Below are positions 17,757 to 25,910 of a DNA stretch of 35,172 nt, piece by piece. The notes beneath the pieces were generated by a model. That model was not told the DNA's origin. It did not search any database and saw only the letters and a list, made by a program, of their open reading frames with translations. How positions within the stretch are numbered: the stretch's first letter is position 1; the number at the start of each line of letters is the position of its first letter. A program made the position numbers and the translations under genes. Source of the stretch: Ktedonobacterales bacterium (lineage in GTDB: Bacteria > Chloroflexota > Ktedonobacteria > Ktedonobacterales > JADMIN01); the NCBI GenBank assembly GCA_025935195.1, contig JAICVS010000032.1, forward strand, positions 1 through 35,172, in the 5' to 3' direction.

Positions 17757-17862
17757 GTAGCCCACGATCGACTACCGCGGGCGCGGCCGGCCGAAGCCCA
17801 TCTATCTGGCCCGTGTGGTGGGCTACGGAGGACCGCGGGCGGCCGCGCCCGGAGGATCGTGG
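17757..17862. terminator. Nested inverted repeats between convergent genes
   Basis: GTAGCCCAC (17757-17765) pairs with GTGGGCTAC (17818-17826), while CCACGATC plus GGGCGCGGCCG on the left can pair with CGGCCGCGCCC and GATCGTGG on the right (to 17862). The two pairings overlap at the left arm and are mutually exclusive. The position between the ends of two convergent genes suggests a bidirectional terminator, but no T-tract is present. Confidence 0.4.
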
Positions 17863-17874
17863 AGAGGGTGATCC

Positions 17875-19701
17875 TCACGCGCCGCGGCTGAGCGATTCGG
17901 CGTATTGGAGCTCGTAGAGGCGCTTGTAGTAACCGTTGCGCGCCAGCAGCGCTTCGTGCGTGCCCTCCTCGACGATGCGCCCTTTGTGCAGCACGATGAT
18001 GCGGTCCACGTTGCGGATGGTGGAGAGGCGGTGGGCGATGAGGATCGAGGTGCGCCCGCGCATCAGCTTCTCCAGCGCGTCTTGAATCAGCGCCTCGGTC
18101 TCGGTGTCTACGCTGCTGGTCGCTTCGTCCAGGATCAGCAGAATCTCCGGGTTGAAGGCGATGGCACGCGCGAAGGCCAGCAGTTGCTTCTGGCCGACGG
18201 AGAGGCCGCCGCCGCGCTCGCGCACCTCTTCGTCGTAGCCATGTGGCAGCCGCGCGATGAACCTGTCGGCGTTGACGAAACGCGCCGCCGCGCGCACCTG
18301 CTCATCCGTGATGTTCTCCTCGTGCAGACGGATGTTGCTGGCGATGGTGCCGGAAAAGATGAAGGGGTCTTGCAGCACCGCGCCGACCTGGCGTCGCAGC
18401 TCGGCCTGCGCGACATCTTTGACGTTGCGCCCGTCCACCAGCACCTCGCCACGCTGCACGTCGTAGAAGCGCGAGATCAGGCTGATGAGCGAGGTCTTGC
18501 CGGCGCCGGTGGCGCCGACGAACGCCACGCTCTCGCCAGGGCGGATGTGGAACGAGACGCCGCGCAGCACCCACTCGCCGGGATTGTAGGCGAACCAGAC
18601 GTCTTTGAATTGCACGTCGCCACGGATGCGGCCCAACGCCTTTGGCTCGGCAGCGTCGGCCACCGTCACCGGCTCGTCCAGCACGCGGAAGATGCGCTCG
18701 GAGCTTGCCATCGCCGCTTGCAAGATGGTGTACTTGTCAGCCAGATCGCGCACCGGCAGGAAGAAGCGATCCACGTATTGCAGGAAGGCCACCAGCGCGC
18801 CCAGCGAGAGCGCGCTGGCGAGCACCTGGCCGCCGCCGACGCGCACGATCAGCGCCATCGCCACGGCCGCGAAGATGTTGACCACCGGGAAGAAGATGGC
18901 GAAGTAGAAGAGCGAGCGCAGCGTCTGCGCGCGGTAGTCGCGGTTCAGCTCGTCGAAATGGGCGAAGTTGCGGCCCTCGCGGTTGAAGAGCTGCACCACC
19001 TGGGTGCCGGAGATGTTCTCGGCGATGTTGGCGTTGATGCGCGCCAGGCGCACGCGGATGGCACGGAAGTTGTCGCGCATCATGCGCTGGAAGATGGAGG
19101 TGGCGTAGAGCAGCGGCGGGATGACGATGAAGACGACCAGCGCCAGCGCCCAGTTTTCGACCAGCAGAATGACGACGATGCCGGCGAGCGTGAAGACATC
19201 GCCCAAGAGCGAGACGGCGCCCGACGTGAAGAAATCGTTGAGCGCATCCACGTCGTTGGTGATGCGCGTCATCAGGCGGCCGACGGGGTTGTGATCGAAG
19301 AAGGAGAGCGAGAGGCGCTGCAGATGGGCGAACATGCCTGAGCGCAGGTCGTACATGATGCGCTGGCCGAGCACGCTCAACAGGAAGTTTTGCGCGTAGC
19401 GCAGCGCGAACCCCGCCACCAGCACCAGCAGGAAGAGCAGCGCCATGCCGAAGACGCTGTTGGCGCGGTCGGTGGCTGAGAGGCCGGTGGGCCGCGCGGG
19501 CGCGATGTAGCGGTCAATGGCGAGCTGGGTGATGAAGGGGGCGAGCAGGTCCACGCCGACGGTGATCAGCGAGAGCGCCAGCGCGCCCAAAAGCATGCGG
19601 CGATAGGGGCGGATGTACTGCCAGAGCCGGCGCACGAGGCGCGCGTCGTAGGCTTTGCCGAGGATCTCGTCTTCCTGGAAGAAGGTTTGCGCTTGCGCCA
19701 C
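17875..19701 (-). CDS. ABC exporter half-transporter, catalytically complete subunit
   Basis: 608 residues: an ABC type-1 transmembrane domain (six helices, about 35-330) fused to a nucleotide-binding domain. Walker A is GATGAGKTS, the X-loop is REREGG-like (VRERGGG), the signature is LSVGQ, Walker B is ILLILDEATSSVD with the catalytic Glu, and the H-loop is IAHRLST. The start is GTG, 3 bases after the stop of the upstream ABC gene. Next to a partner with Asp in place of this Glu, it forms the canonical half of a heterodimeric exporter of the BmrCD/TM287-288 type. The substrate (drug, lipid or peptide) is not readable. Confidence 0.93.
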   Translation of the reverse strand: MAQAQTFFQEDEILGKAYDARLVRRLWQYIRPYRRMLLGALALSLITVGVDLLAPFITQLAIDRYIAPARPTGLSATDRANSVFGMALLFLLVLVAGFALRYAQNFLLSVLGQRIMYDLRSGMFAHLQRLSLSFFDHNPVGRLMTRITNDVDALNDFFTSGAVSLLGDVFTLAGIVVILLVENWALALVVFIVIPPLLYATSIFQRMMRDNFRAIRVRLARINANIAENISGTQVVQLFNREGRNFAHFDELNRDYRAQTLRSLFYFAIFFPVVNIFAAVAMALIVRVGGGQVLASALSLGALVAFLQYVDRFFLPVRDLADKYTILQAAMASSERIFRVLDEPVTVADAAEPKALGRIRGDVQFKDVWFAYNPGEWVLRGVSFHIRPGESVAFVGATGAGKTSLISLISRFYDVQRGEVLVDGRNVKDVAQAELRRQVGAVLQDPFIFSGTIASNIRLHEENITDEQVRAAARFVNADRFIARLPHGYDEEVRERGGGLSVGQKQLLAFARAIAFNPEILLILDEATSSVDTETEALIQDALEKLMRGRTSILIAHRLSTIRNVDRIIVLHKGRIVEEGTHEALLARNGYYKRLYELQYAESLSRGA

Positions 19702-19704
19702 CGG

Positions 19705-21594
19705 CTATTCCTCCACTCCTGTGTCACGGACGATGCCCATACCGCCGCCCGAACTCGAACCCGCCTCCGATCCGGGCCGCGCTCCCGGCTCAAGCTCCAG
19801 CAGATCGCGCCGGCCGTCAGCGGGCAACTCGTCTTCCGCCGCCACGTCCTCTTCCAGCTCCTCGCCAAGCAGTTGCCGGCGGTACATCGCGGCGTAGATG
19901 CCGCCGGCCGCCAGCAGCTCGCGGTGCGTGCCGCGCTCGACGATGCGCCCGTCATCCAGCACGACGATCTGGTCGAGGTCTTTGACGGTCGAGATGCGGT
20001 GCGCGATCACGATGGAGGTGCGGTCGCGCATGACGGCGCGCAGCTCGCGCAGGATGGTGGCCTCGGTGTGGGTGTCGACGCTGGAGAGCGCGTCGTCGAG
20101 GATCAGGATCAGCGGCTCTTTGGCCACGGCGCGCGCGATGCCGGCGCGCTGCTTCTGGCCGCCGGAGAGGGTGACGCCGCGCTCGCCGACCATCGTGTGC
20201 GCGCCGTCGGGGAAGTCCGCCACGTCTTTGCCCAACTGCGAGACGCGCAGCGCCCGCTCCAGCCGCTCGTCGTCCAGATGCGCGACGCCGAAGCCGACGT
20301 TCTCGGCGATGGAGACGGAGAAGAGGAAGGTCTCCTGCGGGACGTAGCCGATGCGGGCGCGCAGGGCCGTGACGGGAATCTCGCGCACATCCACACCGTC
20401 AATCAAGACCTGCCCGCTGGTCACGTCGTAGACGCGCGAGAGCAGATTGACCAGGCTGGACTTGCCGGCGCCGGTGGCGCCGACGATGCCGAGCGAGGAG
20501 TTGGCCGGGATGCGCAGCGAGATGTCGCGCAGCGCCTCACGTCCCTCCGACTCATCATAGGCGAGCGAGACGTGGCGGTATTCGATCGCGCCGCGTGTGG
20601 GCGCCGCGTTCGCGCGGGTGCGTGGGCCGTCGGCGATGGCGGGCGTCGCGGTGAGCACTTCGCGCACGCGGCTCATCGAGGCGGAGCCTTGCTGGAAGAG
20701 GTTGACCGTCCAGCCGAGCGCGATCATCGGCCAGGAGAGCGCGGCGAGATAGGTGTTGAAGCGCACCAGCCGGCCGATGGTGATGCGCCCGGTGATCACG
20801 TCTATGCCGCCGCGCCAGAGCAGAATCGCCACGGCCAGGCCGGAGACGAAGTACATCGCCGGCCAGAGCAGCGAGTTCAGCTTCGCGTAGGAGATGCTGT
20901 GCTGGACGTACTCGGCGTTGACGCGGTTGAAGGCCGTCAGCTCGTGTTGCTCCTGGGCGTAGGCTTTGACCACGCGGATGCCGGTGAAGTTCTCCTGCGC
21001 GCGCGCCGAGACCTCGCCGAACTGATCCTGCACCTTGCGGAAGCGGCCGCGGATGCCGCCGCCGACGAGGATGAAGACGACGGTGACGATGGGCATGACG
21101 GTGAGCGAGTAGAGGGTGAGCTGGGCGTCAATCTGGATCATGGCGATGGCGGTGACGGTGAAGGCGATCAAGGTGTTGCAGGAGTTGGAGATGCCCGGCC
21201 CCAACATCTGGCGCACCTGCGAGAGGTCGTTGGTGGCGCGCGCCACCAGATCGCCGAGCTTGCGCCGCTGGAAGTAGTCGAGGTCGAGCCGCTGGAAGTG
21301 CTGGAAGAGGTCGGTGCGCAGCTCGTATTCGATCTGGCGCGAGACGCCGTTGACGACGTAGCGGCTGAGGAACTGGAAGACGCCGGCGCCCAGCGCGACG
21401 GCGACGATCAGCAGCGCGTAGTGCGTGAGCAGGCCTAGCCCCTCGCGCCTGCCCAGCCCATCAATCGCCTCCTGCAAGAGCAGTGGCGGCACCAACGCGA
21501 TGAGGTTGGCGATGACGATGCAACAGCCACCGAGGAAGAGCATGCCAGTGTGCCGGGCCAGATAGCCGCGAAGACTGCGAAGCGTCGCGCGCAA
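19705..21594 (-). CDS. ABC exporter half-transporter, degenerate-site subunit
   Basis: 629 residues: six-helix ABC type-1 domain followed by a nucleotide-binding domain. Walker A is GATGAGKSS, the signature is LSGGQ, and Walker B ends LDDALSSVD, where Asp replaces the catalytic Glu. This is the mark of the degenerate site in heterodimeric exporters. The TTG start at 21594 is well supported by GGAGGAGG 7 bases upstream. A hydrophilic acidic/Ser-rich tail of about 50 residues follows the H-loop region. First gene of the two-gene operon. Confidence 0.93.
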   Translation of the reverse strand: MRATLRSLRGYLARHTGMLFLGGCCIVIANLIALVPPLLLQEAIDGLGRREGLGLLTHYALLIVAVALGAGVFQFLSRYVVNGVSRQIEYELRTDLFQHFQRLDLDYFQRRKLGDLVARATNDLSQVRQMLGPGISNSCNTLIAFTVTAIAMIQIDAQLTLYSLTVMPIVTVVFILVGGGIRGRFRKVQDQFGEVSARAQENFTGIRVVKAYAQEQHELTAFNRVNAEYVQHSISYAKLNSLLWPAMYFVSGLAVAILLWRGGIDVITGRITIGRLVRFNTYLAALSWPMIALGWTVNLFQQGSASMSRVREVLTATPAIADGPRTRANAAPTRGAIEYRHVSLAYDESEGREALRDISLRIPANSSLGIVGATGAGKSSLVNLLSRVYDVTSGQVLIDGVDVREIPVTALRARIGYVPQETFLFSVSIAENVGFGVAHLDDERLERALRVSQLGKDVADFPDGAHTMVGERGVTLSGGQKQRAGIARAVAKEPLILILDDALSSVDTHTEATILRELRAVMRDRTSIVIAHRISTVKDLDQIVVLDDGRIVERGTHRELLAAGGIYAAMYRRQLLGEELEEDVAAEDELPADGRRDLLELEPGARPGSEAGSSSGGGMGIVRDTGVEE

Positions 21595-21624
21595 AGCGAA
21601 ACCTCCTCCAGCTCAAAGATGTTC

Positions 21625-21630
21625 AGTATA
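21625..21630 (-). promoter_or_regulatory. Candidate -10 element of the ABC exporter operon
   Basis: Minus strand TATACT with no good -35 at 16-18 bases. Transcription would begin about 25 bases before the TTG start. Confidence 0.35.
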
Positions 21631-21770
21631 TCGCATGTGGCAAGGGGCGTGGCGGTGAGACGACGGTAATGTCACGGTCACACATGTTAGATGATAGACT
21701 GCCGCGGCCCTCGGATTCTAGGGACGCTTGCCTCGCGTGGGATGATCAGGGTGGGCGAGTGGGGGGAGAC

Positions 21771-21809
21771 GTTGGCCTCCCGGCATGAATGCCGGGGGTA
21801 ATCCCGGCC
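21771..21809. repeat. Dispersed repeat family 2, copy B (ends only)
   Basis: Contains GTTGGCCTCCCGGCAT joined directly to ATGCCGGGGGTAATCCCGGCC through a three-base link. These are the two ends of the longer copy at 22993-23143, without its middle. The ends are inverted repeats (CCCGGCAT/ATGCCGGG). Similarity may reach left to GGGCGAG at 21754. The rest of 21631-21923 shows no gene. Confidence 0.65.
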
Positions 21810-21934
21810 TCGAACAGGACAAACCAGTATGATTCCCCATCTCCAAGCCAAGCAGGCCAAGTTGGATATGAATGTCCCTGGTGCTGTTCTTGCGACGGTC
21901 CCATCCCGGTGATGCGCGCGCACAAGGAAGCAGG

Positions 21935-22963
21935 TTGGCTGACGCGATGAAGAGGCTGCTGCGCCCGACCCTCGTCATACCCGTGGTGCTTGGCGCCGCC
22001 CTGGTGGTCGCCTTCCTGACGATCGCGGACGTGCGCAAGGTGTTCGCGCTGGCGCTGGGCTTCCAGCGGGCGTACCTGCTGTATTTCTTCCTGCTGATGC
22101 TGGTCTACACGCTGGTGCGCGGCGTCCAGTGGCATTATCTGCTGGACCGGCTCGATATTCGCGCGCCGGTGCGCTCGCAGGTCTTCGCGTTCGCGGTCGG
22201 CGAGATCACCAAGAGCCTGCCGATCGGCAACTACTTTCAGAATTACCTGCTCAAGCTCTCGCAGGGGACGAACTTCGCTCGTTCCGCAGTCGCCACCACG
22301 CTGATTCTCGCTACTGAGGTGGCGGTCTCGCTCGTCGCGCTGCTGGGGCTGGGGCTGGGCGATTGGAGCGACTGGCTGCGCCCGGCCATCCTGATCGGCA
22401 CGGCCGCCTTCGTCCTGCTCTGCGTGCTGATCACGCTGCTGCGCGGCGCGGCGCGGCTCCCTGTGTGGTTCACGCGCGCCCGAGCCACGCAACGCTTTCT
22501 CGCCGAGCTGGAGCACTACCGCGGCGGGGTGCGGGCGCTGGCACGGCCACGGGTGCTGGGAGTCGAGACGGTGCTGTGCGCGATCTACCTGCTCACGGCG
22601 GCGGTGGGGCTATACGTGATCGCGCGCGGGCTGGGGGTGACGGGCCTCTCGCTCTGGCAAGCGGCGGCGGTCTATTTCTTCAGCCTGGCGGTGGGGCTGA
22701 TTCTGCCGCTGCCGGTGGACTTCGGCGTGATCGAGGTGAGCGGCATCGGCGCGCTGCTGATCTTCGGCGTGGGCGATAGCGCGGCGGTGGCGATCATGCT
22801 GCTCAACCGCGTCTTCAGCACGGCCAGCGCCATCGTCATCGCGTTCGCGGCGATTGCGGTGTTGCGTGGCGAGTTCGTGGCGACGCTGCGCGCGGGGAGC
22901 GCGAGACGAGACACGCGAGGCACAGCCGGCGCACGCGATGCGGAGCCGGTGCGGCATGCGTGA
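21935..22963 (+). CDS. Flippase-like (UPF0104/lysylphosphatidylglycerol synthase TM-type) membrane protein
   Basis: About 342 residues with roughly eight hydrophobic helices and little soluble sequence. Features typical of the family: RGVQWHYLLDRLD after the second helix, the FAVGEITKSLPIGNYFQNYLL stretch, and the late helices LILPLPVDFGVIEVSGIGALLIFG followed by LLNRVFSTASAIV. The family includes YbhN/AglD and the membrane half of MprF, thought to move lipid-linked molecules. The TTG at 21935 is preferred, with AAGGA 6 bases upstream; an ATG at 21947 is the alternative. Longer upstream readings run into a repeat. No soluble synthetase domain is attached, so it is not MprF itself. Confidence 0.82.
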   Translation: MADAMKRLLRPTLVIPVVLGAALVVAFLTIADVRKVFALALGFQRAYLLYFFLLMLVYTLVRGVQWHYLLDRLDIRAPVRSQVFAFAVGEITKSLPIGNYFQNYLLKLSQGTNFARSAVATTLILATEVAVSLVALLGLGLGDWSDWLRPAILIGTAAFVLLCVLITLLRGAARLPVWFTRARATQRFLAELEHYRGGVRALARPRVLGVETVLCAIYLLTAAVGLYVIARGLGVTGLSLWQAAAVYFFSLAVGLILPLPVDFGVIEVSGIGALLIFGVGDSAAVAIMLLNRVFSTASAIVIAFAAIAVLRGEFVATLRAGSARRDTRGTAGARDAEPVRHA

Positions 22964-22992
22964 GACCGAATTGGGCGAGGGTGTTGCCGTTC

Positions 22993-23143
22993 GTTGGCTT
23001 CCCGGCACGATGGACTTTTACACATGAGGACGGACAGACCGCCCGCGCAGCCAGCCGGCGATGGCAATCGCGCCTGGAGGGCCGTTGGCCGCAGTGTCCG
23101 CAGCTCTGTGTCAAATCGCATCATGCCAGGGGTAATCCTGGCC
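22993..23143. repeat. Dispersed repeat family 2, copy C (full-length)
   Basis: Left end GTTGGCTTCCCGGCA, central core starting GACGGACAGACCGCCCGCGC at 23029 (shared with 8493), and right end ATGCCAGGGGTAATCCTGGCC finishing at 23143 (shared with 21789-21809). The ends are imperfect inverted repeats. No coding capacity. It lies just after the flippase-like gene, whose other side carries copy B. Confidence 0.65.
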
Positions 23144-23205
23144 GGACGGGGATGCGGTACGAGGGGCCGGAGCCGGAGCATGTGGGGAAAGGGCATCTGC
23201 CCTGG

Positions 23206-24837
23206 TCATGCTCCCATCGCTTCCGCGCGCTCTACGTCCATGGGCGCTGTCAGTAGCACGGTTGTGCCATGCCCCGGCCCGCTCTCCACCTCTACACGCG
23301 CGCCGATCAGGCTGGCGCGCTCGCGCATGCCGAGCAGGCCGAGTCCCATGTACGTCACGGTGTATGTCTCGTGACCCGCCGGGGTTGTGTCGTCATTCAG
23401 TCCGGCGGCGGGAGCACGTGTCACGTCTTCGCGCGGATCCCCAGGCACGGCGCGCAGCGCCGCCGCGTAGTCAAAGCCGCGCCCGTCGTCCTGCACGCGC
23501 AGGGTAATCGCGTCTGGCGTGTAGGTGATTTGTAGCGTTGCCCGCGAGGCGTGCGCATGCTGGAGCGCGTTCGCCAGCGCCTCCTGCGCGACGCGGTAGA
23601 TCGTCACCTCCACCTCCGGCTGGCACGGCTGGTATGTGCCATGCTCCGTGAAGGCGCAGCGCAGCCCCCGGCGTGTCACCGACTGCGCCAGCGAGGCCAG
23701 CGCCGCGGCAAGGCCCAGGTCGTCCAGCACTGAGGGGCGCAGGTCGTAGCAGGCCTGGCGCACGCTATCCAGCGTGCGCCTCGCCAGCCCACGCAGATCC
23801 GCGATGAAGCGCGCGTCGCCGTCGGGGAGCGGCGGCTCGACCGCGCGCCCGCCCAGCGTGTCTAGCCCGCGCGCGAGCGCGATCAGCGCTTGGGCGGTGT
23901 CGTCGTGTAGCTCGCGCGCCAGCCGGCGCCGCTCATCTTCCTGCGCGCGGGTGACGAGCGCGGCGTATCCGGTCAGCTCCATCTCGCGCCGCCGTGCCGC
24001 GCCAAGCTGCACCACCGTCCGCTGCAGCTCATCCGTGCGCTGGTGCAGGCGCACGCTCACCAGCGCGAGGTAATAGACCGCGCCGAGCGGGACCAGGAAT
24101 AAGGCCCATGCCAGCTCCGCCACGGTGTCGTCTACTAGCGCCGCCAGCGGCAGCAGTGGGCAGACGCTGAGCAGCAGGAGTTGGAAGCGTAGCGCCGGGG
24201 TGCCAAACACGCTCACCAGCGCGCGCGGGCGCAGGCCGGGGAGTCCCTGCCACTCCAGCGCACGCGCGCAGCCGATGCCGGCGTACATCGCCGCCGCCCC
24301 CACCAGCGCGCCGATCAGGTCCGCTTCGAAGTGGGGAAGGTGCGGCCGCAGCGCGTTGGCCACGGCCACGAAGCAGGCGCCCGCCGCGAGGGTGATCAGC
24401 ATGCCGGATGCCGCTTTGCGCAACGCCGCCTGAAGGTCGCCACCGCGCCGCCAGGCCGTGAGCTCGTCGAGGAAGGGGAGCAGCGTGGCGATCACGAGCG
24501 CGGCGGGCAGGCCGGCAAGGATGATGGACGCGAGATACAGGGTGTAGAACGGCACCGGCAGCGCGCGCGCCACCTGCCCCGCGACGTCGAACCGCTGGCG
24601 CATCCAGTGCGCGAAGAGAGCCGCCGCCACCGAGAGCGCCGCCAGCGCCACCCCGCCGTGCGGCGCGGGCGCCTGGTCATGGATGGATGGTGCGGTGAGC
24701 GCCCAGACCAGCAGGATGGCGACGATGGCGCAAAGCGCGAGGTCGCGGGCGGACAGTCGCCAGGGTCGCCAGGAGTGCGATGGCAGCCGCCAGAATGATC
24801 CCATGCGGCAGAACAGCTCCGCGCGCGCGCGACCCAT
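23206..24837 (-). CDS. NarL-type sensor histidine kinase with 7-TM input region
   Basis: 543 residues. About seven membrane helices between residues 33 and 262 form the sensor part. A short helix is followed by a HisKA_3 domain with phosphorylated His311 in ARELHDDTAQAL, and a HATPase_c domain with N-box EALANALQHA, G1 DDGRGFD, and GLGLLGMRERA. This is the layout of NarL-family kinases. No periplasmic domain of size is seen, so the signal is probably sensed in or near the membrane. It follows the response regulator by 53 bases on the same strand and is presumably its partner. The ATG start has a weak GGGGG SD. Confidence 0.9.
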   Translation of the reverse strand: MGRARAELFCRMGSFWRLPSHSWRPWRLSARDLALCAIVAILLVWALTAPSIHDQAPAPHGGVALAALSVAAALFAHWMRQRFDVAGQVARALPVPFYTLYLASIILAGLPAALVIATLLPFLDELTAWRRGGDLQAALRKAASGMLITLAAGACFVAVANALRPHLPHFEADLIGALVGAAAMYAGIGCARALEWQGLPGLRPRALVSVFGTPALRFQLLLLSVCPLLPLAALVDDTVAELAWALFLVPLGAVYYLALVSVRLHQRTDELQRTVVQLGAARRREMELTGYAALVTRAQEDERRRLARELHDDTAQALIALARGLDTLGGRAVEPPLPDGDARFIADLRGLARRTLDSVRQACYDLRPSVLDDLGLAAALASLAQSVTRRGLRCAFTEHGTYQPCQPEVEVTIYRVAQEALANALQHAHASRATLQITYTPDAITLRVQDDGRGFDYAAALRAVPGDPREDVTRAPAAGLNDDTTPAGHETYTVTYMGLGLLGMRERASLIGARVEVESGPGHGTTVLLTAPMDVERAEAMGA

Positions 24838-24890
24838 GCTCAGCCCCCTACCCGCCTATTCACCCCACATCCGGCAACTCCCGTGCTCTA

Positions 24891-25640
24891 CTAGGGTTGC
24901 GTGCCACCTGGCTCTCCCTCGTCCGGGCCGGTCTCGTCGGTCTCGTCCAGGGTGATCCAGCCGCGGCGCAATCCCAGCAGCACCGCCTCGGTGCGCGAGC
25001 CGACGCTCAGCTTGGTGAAGATGTTGCCGAGGTGGGTATGCACGGTGCGCACGCTCAGGTCCAGCCGCCGCGCGATGTCTGTGTTGGGCAGCCCGCGCGC
25101 CGCCTCGCGCAGCACCTCCATCTCGCGGTCGGAGAGCGGCGGTGGGGCGGCCACGGGCAGCGCCCGGCGCGAGACGGCACGGCGCAGCGCCCGCGCCGCC
25201 ACGCGCGGCTGGAGCACCGCCTCGCCGCGATGCACCGCGCGCACCGCCTCCACGAGATCTTGGCCGCGCGCGTCTTTGAGCATGAAGCCAGCCGCGCCGG
25301 CATCGAGCAGCGCCATCACGTACTGGTCGTCGTCGTAGGCGGTGAGCGCCAGCACAGCCACGTTGGGCAGGAAGGACTTGATGCGCCGCGTCGCCTCGAT
25401 GCCCGACATCCCCGGCATGGCGACGTCCATGATCGCGACATCCGGGCGCGTACGCTCCGCCTCGTCCACGGCCACCTGCCCGTCGCCCGCCTCCGCCACC
25501 ACGCGGATGTCCGGCTCCGCCTCCAACAGCCGGCGTGTGCCCTCGCGTAGCAGCGCATGGTCGTCGGCCAGCAGCACCGTGATCGGCCGGATGGGCTCCA
25601 GCGCCCCCGATCCTGCCGCTACCTCGATGTCTTCGCGCAT
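24891..25640 (-). CDS. NarL/LuxR-family response regulator
   Basis: 249 residues. A receiver domain (about 20-140) has the acidic pair D26-D27, phosphoacceptor Asp72 in AIMDVAMPG, and Lys in MLKDA. A LuxR-type helix-turn-helix domain (about 168-232) shows LSDREMEVLREAARGLPNTDIARRL and SVRTVHTHLGNIFTKL. The last 15 residues are acidic. GGAG lies 6 bases before the ATG. It is followed by the histidine kinase gene. The usual role is control of one or a few promoters after phosphorylation; the target is unknown. Confidence 0.94.
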   Translation of the reverse strand: MREDIEVAAGSGALEPIRPITVLLADDHALLREGTRRLLEAEPDIRVVAEAGDGQVAVDEAERTRPDVAIMDVAMPGMSGIEATRRIKSFLPNVAVLALTAYDDDQYVMALLDAGAAGFMLKDARGQDLVEAVRAVHRGEAVLQPRVAARALRRAVSRRALPVAAPPPLSDREMEVLREAARGLPNTDIARRLDLSVRTVHTHLGNIFTKLSVGSRTEAVLLGLRRGWITLDETDETGPDEGEPGGTQP

Positions 25641-25708
25641 GTGGATCTCCCTGTGGATGCCTGTCGGGGCGGATGCGCGCTGAGCGCGGTCGCGTCCCTA
25701 TGCGTTCC

Positions 25709-25737
25709 AGTATATGTGAGGCTGTCGCCCCAGTCAC
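25709..25737 (-). promoter_or_regulatory. Promoter candidate of the two-component operon
   Basis: Minus strand GTGACT (25732-25737), 17 bases, TATACT (25709-25714); 4 and 5 of 6 matches. The start would be about 65 bases before the regulator ATG. Confidence 0.5.
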
Positions 25738-25809
25738 TCAGCGATTGTGCCGAGCCTCTCCGCATATTATGCGCATTCGAGCCAACCACGCGGAAGGAAA
25801 AACACCCAC

Positions 25810-25838
25810 TTGATTGCGCGACGTCTTCCTGGCATTAT
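25810..25838 (+). promoter_or_regulatory. Promoter candidate of the Ca2+/H+ antiporter gene
   Basis: TTGATT (25810-25815), 17 bases, CATTAT (25833-25838); 4 of 6 at each box. The leader would be about 65 bases. Confidence 0.4.
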
Positions 25839-25910
25839 AGGGTGGGCGGATGCGCCGCCGCGCTGGGCGGGCGATCTGTGGGTGGGCGGATAACGGGAGG
25901 GGTTTCCTGC

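Noticed and set aside
17905-21438. Long plus-strand open frames opposite the ABC exporter genes
   Set aside because: Compositionally biased, no SD or motifs, and fully antisense to clear ABC transporter genes.
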